Shown here one piece after another: positions 1 to 4,609 of a stretch of DNA of 5,755 nt. The notes beneath the pieces were generated by a model, which worked only from the letters and a program-made list of their open reading frames with translations, was not told the origin of the DNA and searched no databases. Numbering within the stretch: position 1 is the first letter of the stretch; the number at the start of each line of letters is the position of its first letter. Source of the stretch: Oscillospiraceae bacterium (GTDB lineage Bacteria; Bacillota; Clostridia; Oscillospirales; Acutalibacteraceae); NCBI GenBank assembly GCA_031283835.1, contig JAITBA010000020.1, positions 1-5,755 on the forward strand. Direction: 5' to 3'. The position numbers and the translations under genes were made by a program.

Positions 1-800
1 AGCTTGATTTTCATGCGCTCGGGCAGAATGCTTTTGATGTAGACCGATGCGTGATAGCCGTCAGCCACGTCTTCGCTGAATTCCGCCAACCCCGCAAGGT
101 TCGGGGTCAGCTCCACAAACACACCATATTTTTCGATAGATCGCACGATGCCGGGCACCGTTTCTCCGGGGGTGAACAGCGCAGCGTTTTCCTCCCAAGT
201 GCCCAGCAGCTCTTTGTGGCTGAGCAGCAGACGGCCCTGGTCGTCGCGGCCTTTCACGATGGCGCGAATCATCTGCCCGCCAGAAAAACGGGCATTGGGG
301 TGAGGAATGCGGCTCACAGAAATGGCGTCGATGGGCAGCAAAGCGCTCACGCCCGCGCCCACGTCGGCAAACACGCCAAAGCTTTCCATGTGGCTCACCC
401 GGGCGTCGATGATGTCGCCAGACTTGAGCTGGTTGATATACTGTTCCGTGCAATCGCGTTGCACACTCACGCGGCTTAACAAAGCCACCTGGGTGCCGTC
501 TTCTTTGGTTTCAAAACCTGTCACGCGCACCATCACGGGCTTATTCACGCGGGAAATCAGCGCGATGTCGCGCACTTCGCCCTCGGCAACACCCAAAGCG
601 CCTTCCACGCGCGGCACAATGCCTCGCATGGCGCCCAGGTCCACATGCAGATTATGTTCGTTGTCGCACAACAACACGCGGCCTTCCAGCACTACGCCAG
701 AAGCGTAGGCCTCGCGAATGCCTGCCGGAGAAGATAGATAGCGTAGATTCTCGGGGGTGGCCAACAGCTGGCCCTCTGGCGGGAAGCTGATCATATACAT
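1..800 (-). CDS. S1 RNA-binding domain protein (ribosomal protein S1-like), C-terminus cut by window edge
   Basis: Probably binds single-stranded RNA through OB-fold S1 domains, in the cytoplasm and possibly on the ribosome; the exact role of this short S1-like family is not established. Reading leftwards from ATG at 800, 266 codons are open to the edge with no stop. Three S1-type units are visible: a degenerate one at about residues 36-113 (VDLGAMRGIVPRVEGALG), a good one at 127-197 (SFGVFADVGAGVSALLPID, then LLLSHKELLGTWEEN), and a third from about 212 to the edge (GIVRSIEKYGVFVEL, ending SVYIKSILPERMKIK). That ending resembles the last few residues of related proteins, so probably only a few codons are missing. 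The product is far shorter than E. coli S1 (six domains). An AAAGGAA site (810-804) lies 3 bases before ATG 800; ATG 794 is an alternative start with 9-10 bases of spacing. The gene is divergent from prfA. I found no convincing minus-strand promoter. Confidence 0.88.
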   Translation of the reverse strand, partial: MYMISFPPEGQLLATPENLRYLSSPAGIREAYASGVVLEGRVLLCDNEHNLHVDLGAMRGIVPRVEGALGVAEGEVRDIALISRVNKPVMVRVTGFETKEDGTQVALLSRVSVQRDCTEQYINQLKSGDIIDARVSHMESFGVFADVGAGVSALLPIDAISVSRIPHPNARFSGGQMIRAIVKGRDDQGRLLLSHKELLGTWEENAALFTPGETVPGIVRSIEKYGVFVELTPNLAGLAEFSEDVADGYHASVYIKSILPERMKIK

Positions 801-933
801 TCGTTCCTTTCCCTTACGGCTTTTTGACTCCTTTAATTTCTATGACCGAAGGCGGTAGTTTATTCATCAAATTCAAGCAAAGCGGAAAAGCGGCACTTCT
901 TTGCGCGCACACAAAAATCCCCCCTTGTTTTCT

Positions 934-962
934 TTGACTTTTTGGTTTGGATGTGATATACT
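934..962 (+). promoter_or_regulatory. Sigma-A type promoter driving prfA and the downstream genes
   Basis: A -35 box TTGACT (934-939; consensus TTGACA) is separated by exactly 17 bases from a -10 box TATACT (957-962; consensus TATAAT). TG at 954-955, one base before the -10, makes an extended -10 element. Transcription should start near 968-970, leaving an untranslated leader of roughly 230 bases before prfA. It is the best promoter-like sequence in the window. Since the following genes are packed tightly, it probably drives the whole run through the aminopeptidase. Confidence 0.8.
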
Positions 963-1025
963 CTTTTCATCACTTTGCACAAACACCTCAACTTACCCCA
1001 TCAAACATGAAATTGCTTTTTTGTG

Positions 1026-1058
1026 AACCACTGCAGCGAACGCAAGCGCTGAAAGGTT
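1026..1058 (+). other. Imperfect hairpin in the prfA leader
   Basis: AACC (1026-1029) pairs with GGTT (1055-1058), and CAGCG (1034-1038) pairs with CGCTG (1047-1051). The two stems are separated by a 4x3 internal loop and closed by an 8-base loop. This is the most GC-rich structure in the leader. It is not followed by a T-run, so it is not an intrinsic terminator. Function unknown. Confidence 0.4.
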
Positions 1059-1098
1059 AAATCGCAAAAAATGGCGGCGAATGCACCGCGCGCAAAGT

Positions 1099-1125
1099 CA
1101 CAACTATATATTACCATATGTTGTG
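1099..1125 (+). other. Inverted repeat / hairpin in the prfA leader
   Basis: CACAAC (1099-1104) pairs with GTTGTG (1120-1125). After a bulged T at 1105, ATAT (1106-1109) pairs with ATAT (1116-1119), leaving a 6-base loop ATTACC. The ten base pairs could form an RNA hairpin or be a protein-binding palindrome downstream of the promoter. No T-run follows it. Confidence 0.4.
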
Positions 1126-1156
1126 CCGGGAGTCAAGACTAATTCAGGAAAAATTT

Positions 1157-1180
1157 GCAAAAAAAGCAGATTTTTTTTGC
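1157..1180 (+). other. A/T-rich inverted repeat just upstream of the prfA ribosome binding site
   Basis: GC plus seven A (1157-1165) can pair with eight T plus GC (1171-1180) around a loop of about six bases, giving a nine-pair but AT-rich stem. It ends 11 bases before GGAGG of prfA, so as RNA it could influence ribosome access. The run could equally be simple low-complexity DNA. Confidence 0.35.
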
Positions 1181-1191
1181 CACAATTTAAC

Positions 1192-1196
1192 GGAGG
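1192..1196 (+). promoter_or_regulatory. Ribosome binding site of prfA
   Basis: A GGAGG core lies six bases before ATG at 1203. It fixes the prfA start, which also agrees with the normal N-terminus of RF1. Confidence 0.9.
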
Positions 1197-1202
1197 AAAG
1201 TT

Positions 1203-2264
1203 ATGCGGGAAAAATTGGAACAGGTGCAGGGGCATTTTGAGCAAGTGCAGCAGCAGCTTTGCGACCCCGAAATTCTTGCGGATTTGAAGCAATACCGCAC
1301 TTTGATGCAGGAAGCAAAGCGGCTAGCGCCCGTGGTAGAGGAGTTTTTGCGCTACAAGGCGGCTCTGCGGCAGCAGGAGGAAGCACAGGCGCTGCTGGGC
1401 GACCCGGAGCTGCGCGAGATGGCGGAGGAAGAGCTGACGACAGCCAAAGCCGAAGCCGAGGACGCTTGGCAAAAGCTGAAAGTTTTGCTGCTGCCCCGCG
1501 ACCCCAACGACGACAAGAATGTGATTGTGGAAATTCGCGGCGGCGCGGGGGGCGAGGAAGCCGCGCTGTTTGCGGGGGTGCTGCTGCGCATGTATGGCAT
1601 GTATGCCGAAAACCGCGGCTGGAAAACGGAAGTAATTAATGTGAACGAAACGGAGCTGGGGGGCTACAAAGAGGTCAGCTTCGGCATCGAAGGCGACGGC
1701 GCTTATTCCCGGCTAAAGTTTGAAAGCGGGGTGCACCGCGTGCAGCGTGTGCCCGAAACCGAAAGCCAAGGCCGCATTCACACCAGCACCGTCACCGTGG
1801 CCGTGCTGCCCGAGGCCGAGGACGTCGATATCGAAATTAACCCAACAGATTTGCAGATTGACACCTTTCGCAGCAGCGGCGCGGGCGGCCAGCACATCAA
1901 CAAAACCGAAAGCGCCATCCGCATCACCCACCTCCCCACAGGCACCGTTGTAGAATGCCAGGACGAGCGCAGCCAACACAAGAACAAGGACAAGGCCATG
2001 AAAGTGCTGCGCAGCCGCATTCTGCTGGCCGAGCAAGAAAAACAAGCCGCCAGCATCGCCGGCGAGCGCCGCGCCCAGGTGGGCACCGGCGACCGCAGTG
2101 AGCGCATTCGCACCTACAACTACCCCCAAAGCCGCGTGAGTGACCACCGCATTGGGCTGACACTTTATAAGATTGAAGCCATATTGAACGGTGATTTGGA
2201 TGAAATCATTGACGCGCTGATTACGGCGGACACAGCGGAGAAATTGCGAGGCAGAGAGGAATAG
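1203..2264 (+). CDS. prfA: Peptide chain release factor 1 (RF1)
   Basis: RF1 recognises UAA and UAG in the ribosomal A site and triggers hydrolysis of peptidyl-tRNA. The 353-residue length fits the family (about 355-360). Visible signatures in order: a charged coiled-coil N-terminal domain (about 1-100); the GGAGGEEAALFA segment (113-124); the codon-recognition PxT-type motif as PET at 184-186 in VQRVPETESQGRIHTS (RF2 would have SPF); the catalytic GGQ at 228-230 with Gln230; and the NYPQSRVSDHRIG block (306-318). All key residues are intact. The start is fixed by GGAGG six bases upstream. The gene ends in UAG, which only RF1 decodes, and the next gene follows in the same frame. The methyltransferase gene prmC, which modifies this GGQ and usually neighbours prfA, is not in the window. 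Very likely correct. Confidence 0.98.
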   Translation: MREKLEQVQGHFEQVQQQLCDPEILADLKQYRTLMQEAKRLAPVVEEFLRYKAALRQQEEAQALLGDPELREMAEEELTTAKAEAEDAWQKLKVLLLPRDPNDDKNVIVEIRGGAGGEEAALFAGVLLRMYGMYAENRGWKTEVINVNETELGGYKEVSFGIEGDGAYSRLKFESGVHRVQRVPETESQGRIHTSTVTVAVLPEAEDVDIEINPTDLQIDTFRSSGAGGQHINKTESAIRITHLPTGTVVECQDERSQHKNKDKAMKVLRSRILLAEQEKQAASIAGERRAQVGTGDRSERIRTYNYPQSRVSDHRIGLTLYKIEAILNGDLDEIIDALITADTAEKLRGREE

Positions 2265-2273
2265 GCGTTGCGC

Positions 2274-3392
2274 ATGACAACACAAGGTTTTTCTGCTCAT
2301 GACGGGGATAATCCCCGGAAAAATCCCGGCGTTGCGGAAGAATCGCATGCCGGAACCGACGAAAAAATTTTGCCGCAAACGCAGGCACAGGCCGGCGAGA
2401 CGCAACGTCTTGCCGCCGACAACCCCGCCCACATTGCCCACGCCGCCGAACTGCTGCGCGCGGGCAAGCTGGTTGCGATACCCACCGAAACCGTTTATGG
2501 CCTGGCCGCCAACGCCCTTGACCCGCAGGCGGTGGCAAGCATTTTTGCGGCCAAGGGCAGACCTCAAGATAACCCGCTCATCGTGCATGTATCTTCCGTC
2601 AAAAACGCGCTGCCGCTCGTGAAAGAGTGCAGCGCAACAGCGCACCTGCTGGCGCGGCATTTTTGGCCCGGCCCGTTAACAATCATCCTGCCCAAAAGCA
2701 ATCTGGTGCCGTCAATTGTCAGCGCGGGGCTGAGCACTGTGGCCCTGCGGGTGCCCGCGCACCCGGCGGCGCTGGCACTGCTCAACGCCTGCCAGCTGCC
2801 CCTGGCGGCCCCCAGCGCCAACACAAGCGGCAAGCCCTCCCCCACCCTGGCAAGCCATGTGCTTGACGATATGGACGGCAAAATCGCCGCTGTGCTGGAC
2901 GGAGGCCCCTGTGCTGTGGGAGTTGAATCCACCGTGCTCAGCCTGACAAGCGAAACTCCTTTACTCCTGCGGCCGGGCGGCATACCCCTTGTAAAGCTTC
3001 AGGCCTTGCTAGGCAAAATCGACGTGTCCCCTGCCGTCACCCAGGCACTGCAACCGGGCGAAACCGCGCACTCCCCGGGCATGAAATACAAGCATTACGC
3101 GCCCCAAGCGGCACTGACGCTGGTCAACGGGGATTTGCAAAGCTTTCTTAATTACGCAAACACCATAAAGCCCGATGGCTTGCTCTGCTTTGACGAAGAT
3201 GGCGTTGGGCTGGCCTATGGCGCGCAAAATGACCCGGCGGCGCAAGCCGCGCAGTTGTTCGCACGCCTGCGAGAAATTGACGAACGGGGCTGGCAAACGG
3301 TTCTTGTGCGTTGCCCCGCGCCGGAGGGTGTGGGCCTGGCGGTATATAATCGGCTGCTGCGGGCGGCGGCCTTTCGGGAGATCACACTATGA
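2274..3392 (+). CDS. ywlC: L-threonylcarbamoyladenylate synthase, Sua5/YwlC type
   Basis: Makes threonylcarbamoyl-AMP from threonine, bicarbonate and ATP, the first step of tRNA t6A37 synthesis; the TsaB/TsaD/TsaE proteins complete it. Numbering from TTG 2268, the YrdC/TsaC domain spans about 53-240: LVAIPTETVYGLAANAL (68-84), KGRPQDNPLIVHV (96-108), GPLTIILPKS (135-144), APSANTSGKP (181-190), GVESTVLSL (218-226) and LRPGGI (234-239). The linker SPGMKYKHYAP (269-279) is a hallmark of long Sua5 proteins, and a C-terminal Sua5 domain follows, so this is not the short TsaC form. The first 50 or so residues are a polar, Gln/Asp/Asn-rich extension without recognisable homology. I chose ATG 2274; TTG 2268 is a real alternative, as AGGA at 2257-2260 is 7 bases from TTG but 13 from ATG. 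It begins 9 bases after prfA, in the same frame. Confidence 0.95.
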   Translation: MTTQGFSAHDGDNPRKNPGVAEESHAGTDEKILPQTQAQAGETQRLAADNPAHIAHAAELLRAGKLVAIPTETVYGLAANALDPQAVASIFAAKGRPQDNPLIVHVSSVKNALPLVKECSATAHLLARHFWPGPLTIILPKSNLVPSIVSAGLSTVALRVPAHPAALALLNACQLPLAAPSANTSGKPSPTLASHVLDDMDGKIAAVLDGGPCAVGVESTVLSLTSETPLLLRPGGIPLVKLQALLGKIDVSPAVTQALQPGETAHSPGMKYKHYAPQAALTLVNGDLQSFLNYANTIKPDGLLCFDEDGVGLAYGAQNDPAAQAAQLFARLREIDERGWQTVLVRCPAPEGVGLAVYNRLLRAAAFREITL

Positions 3393-3460
3393 AGCTTTTG
3401 GCCAACCAGCTAATCCTTTTCTTTGCTAAAAAAGCAAAAAAGATCTTTGCATCGCGTTAG
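3389..3460 (+). CDS. Possible small cationic peptide, translationally coupled to sua5
   Basis: A 23-codon ORF too short for normal gene calling. Its ATG overlaps the sua5 stop as ATGA (3389-3392), and GGGAG (3376-3380) lies eight bases upstream, a well-spaced ribosome binding site. The product reads MKLLANQLILFF followed by AKKAKKIFASR: a hydrophobic first half and a lysine-rich second half (six basic, no acidic residues), as expected for a peptide that sits on or in the membrane. It ends at UAG, 50 bases before the coaE ATG, and is out of frame with coaE. It fills most of an otherwise empty 118-base gap. It could be a real small protein, a leader peptide for coaE, or a chance ORF. No homolog is recognised. 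Confidence 0.35.
   Translation: MKLLANQLILFFAKKAKKIFASR
3422..3450 (+). other. AT-rich region with two mutually exclusive hairpins between sua5 and coaE
   Basis: TTTGCT (3422-3427) can pair with AGCAAA (3433-3438) around a five-A loop. The same GCAAA (3434-3438) can instead pair with TTTGC (3446-3450), overlapping the perfect palindrome AAAGATCTTT (3439-3448). The two folds exclude each other and lie inside the 23-codon ORF. There is no T-run of terminator type after either. Stems are short and AT-rich, so stability is doubtful. Confidence 0.3.
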
Positions 3461-3498
3461 AAAACCCGGTGTTGGACGACTTGTTTCCCGATTTTGCG

Positions 3499-3504
3499 AG
3501 GAGG
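3499..3504 (+). promoter_or_regulatory. Ribosome binding site that sets the coaE start
   Basis: A perfect AGGAGG lies six bases before ATG 3511. It overrides the longer reading frame from GTG 3469, which has no ribosome binding site and would place this AGGAGG inside the coding sequence. Confidence 0.88.
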
Positions 3505-3510
3505 TGTACG

Positions 3511-4140
3511 ATGTTCCCCGGAACGAAAACACCAGTGATTGGCCTGACCGGCCCCACTGGCGCGGGCAAAAGCACGGCGGCACGGGCGTTGCAAAATTTG
3601 GGCTGCGGCGTTATTGACGGCGACGCCCTAACCCGGGAGATTACAATGCCCGGTTCCCCCGTGCTGCGGCAACTGCAAGCTGCCTTTGGCACGGATATCT
3701 GTAAAGGTGAAACCCTTGACAGAAAGCGGTTGGCCGCGCGCGCCTTCAAAAGCGAAGAAACGCGGAAACACTTGAACGCGATCACCCATCCGGCCATCAC
3801 GCGGCTGGCACTGGCAAGGGCAAAGACTTTACAGAGCCACCGGGCGATTATCGTGGATGCAGCGGCTTTGCTTGACAGCGAACTGGCGGGTCTGTGCGAC
3901 ACGATTTGGGTGATTGCCGCCCCGGAAGACACGCGGCTGACCCGTGTGCTGGCCCGGGACAACCTTTTGGCCGACGAAGCGCGCACGCGCATGGCCGCCC
4001 AGCGGCGCATGGACTACGACGGGCATACTATCATCATGAATGACGGAAGCGAGGCGGCACTGCGTGAAAAAATTGCGGTTTTTTTTGCTGATTTTCTTGG
4101 CGGCTTTGGCGGCATTGGTAGCACTGCGCCCAACCCTTGA
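3511..4140 (+). CDS. coaE: Dephospho-CoA kinase
   Basis: Phosphorylates the 3'-hydroxyl of dephospho-CoA with ATP, the last step of coenzyme A synthesis, in the cytoplasm. The 209-residue product has the family features in order: Walker A GPTGAGKST (14-22); IDGDALTREI (35-44), matching the usual DAD-x-x-x-R segment with Gly in place of Ala; the NAITHPAI block (89-96, family N-x-I-x-HP); VDAAALLDSEL (115-125), a looser version of the family's D-x-PLL-x-E; and the lid region VLARDNLLADEARTRMAAQ (146-164). Length is normal for CoaE, with a slightly long Gly-rich tail (FLGGFGGIGSTAPNP). The tail's DNA also encodes the start of the next gene, an overlap of 77 bases. The start is fixed by AGGAGG. 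Confidence 0.95.
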   Translation: MFPGTKTPVIGLTGPTGAGKSTAARALQNLGCGVIDGDALTREITMPGSPVLRQLQAAFGTDICKGETLDRKRLAARAFKSEETRKHLNAITHPAITRLALARAKTLQSHRAIIVDAAALLDSELAGLCDTIWVIAAPEDTRLTRVLARDNLLADEARTRMAAQRRMDYDGHTIIMNDGSEAALREKIAVFFADFLGGFGGIGSTAPNP

Positions 4141-4606
4141 ACGACAGCTCTATCCGCGCAAATACGCGGATCTCACAGCGCGGTACGCGGCGGAATATGC
4201 CGTGCCGGAAGCGCTGCTCTTCGCGGTGATCCGCACCGAAAGCTCCTTCCGGCCAAACGCCGTTTCAAACGTTGGCGCGCGCGGGCTTACGCAGATTATG
4301 CCCGAAACCTTCCGCTGGCTGCAATCAAAAACCGGCGAGCAACTGCCCCTCGACACGCTGTTCACGCCGGAAGTGTCCATCCGCTACGGGGCGCTGCTGC
4401 TGCATCTTTTGCTGGAAGAATTCGTGGCGGGCGGCGCACCCTATGCGGCGGCGGCATACCACGCGGGTCGCGGCCAACTCAACCAGTGGCTGCAAAACAG
4501 CGAAGGCCGGCCCCTGGAGCAAATCGCCGCCCCCGCCACCCGGCATTACATGCGCAAAGTCATGCAAGCATATGAAAAATATACAAAACTATACGGAGGT
4601 ACCTGA
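4064..4606 (+). CDS. Membrane-anchored lytic transglycosylase (SLT domain, family 1 / GH23)
   Basis: Cleaves the MurNAc-GlcNAc bond in peptidoglycan, forming 1,6-anhydro ends, on the outer face of the membrane. Numbering from GTG 4064 (180 residues): KKLRFF and a hydrophobic stretch to about residue 21 form a signal anchor or signal peptide; I see no lipobox. The Slt domain follows: AVIRTESSF with catalytic Glu59, GARGLTQIMP (71-80), YGALLL (108-113), and AYHAG (131-135, where the classic form is AYNAG), then the YMRKVMQAYEKY end (162-173). I chose GTG 4064 because it gives a classic MKK signal start and has GAGG at 4051-4054, nine bases away. ATG 4040 is open in frame but lacks a ribosome binding site and would add MTEARRHC. 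It overlaps coaE and ends 3 bases before the aminopeptidase gene. Confidence 0.92.
   Translation: MKKLRFFLLIFLAALAALVALRPTLERQLYPRKYADLTARYAAEYAVPEALLFAVIRTESSFRPNAVSNVGARGLTQIMPETFRWLQSKTGEQLPLDTLFTPEVSIRYGALLLHLLLEEFVAGGAPYAAAAYHAGRGQLNQWLQNSEGRPLEQIAAPATRHYMRKVMQAYEKYTKLYGGT
4595..4599 (+). promoter_or_regulatory. Ribosome binding site of the M18 aminopeptidase gene
   Basis: GGAGG lies within the last codons of the transglycosylase gene, ten bases before ATG 4610. Together with the 3-base gap between the genes this suggests coupled translation. Confidence 0.8.
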
Positions 4607-4609
4607 TTC

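Larger units (their letters stand above)
801..1202. other. Divergent intergenic region between the S1-like gene and prfA
   Basis: This 402-base stretch has no convincing gene. It is clearly more AT-rich than the flanking coding DNA. It holds the ribosome binding site of the S1-like gene at its left end, a C6 run at about 919-924, one strong rightward promoter at 934-962, and a leader to prfA of about 230 bases with three short inverted repeats and the prfA ribosome binding site. A weak inverted repeat (GCAAAG 877-882 with CTTTGC 899-904, 16-base loop) lies on the S1 side. Two AUG-initiated mini-ORFs (1007-1060 and 1071-1142) lack ribosome binding sites. I do not recognise any known riboswitch, T-box or tRNA here. 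Confidence 0.85.

Noticed and set aside
51..708. Two plus-strand ORFs (51-479 and 307-708) over the S1-like gene
   Set aside because: The opposite strand encodes an uninterrupted S1-domain protein; these frames give low-complexity products without domains.
801..945. Minus-strand promoter for the S1-like gene (TATATC at about 960-955, TAAACT at about 863-858)
   Set aside because: No acceptable -35 box at 16-18 bases from either; the promoter could not be assigned.
1048..1068. T-loop-like GGTTAAATC suggesting a tRNA
   Set aside because: No acceptor stem, D-arm or anticodon arm can be built around it.
1071..1142. 23-codon AUG ORF in the prfA leader
   Set aside because: No ribosome binding site (AAATCGCAAAAA precedes the ATG), no overlap with another gene, and no notable composition.
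1713..2660. 315-codon minus-strand ORF across prfA and sua5
   Set aside because: It is antisense to two certain genes, crosses their boundary, has no recognisable domain or ribosome binding site, and long antisense frames are expected in GC-rich coding DNA.
3422..3450. Intrinsic terminator between sua5 and coaE
   Set aside because: The hairpins are AT-rich and no T-run follows on either strand, so transcription probably continues into coaE.
3469..3510. Longer coaE from GTG 3469 adding 14 residues
   Set aside because: No ribosome binding site before the GTG, the perfect AGGAGG before ATG 3511 would be internal, and family members begin a few residues before the P-loop.
3426..4010. 194-codon minus-strand ORF opposite coaE
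   Set aside because: Its Ser/Arg/Ala-rich product is typical of an antisense shadow; coaE motifs on the other strand are intact.
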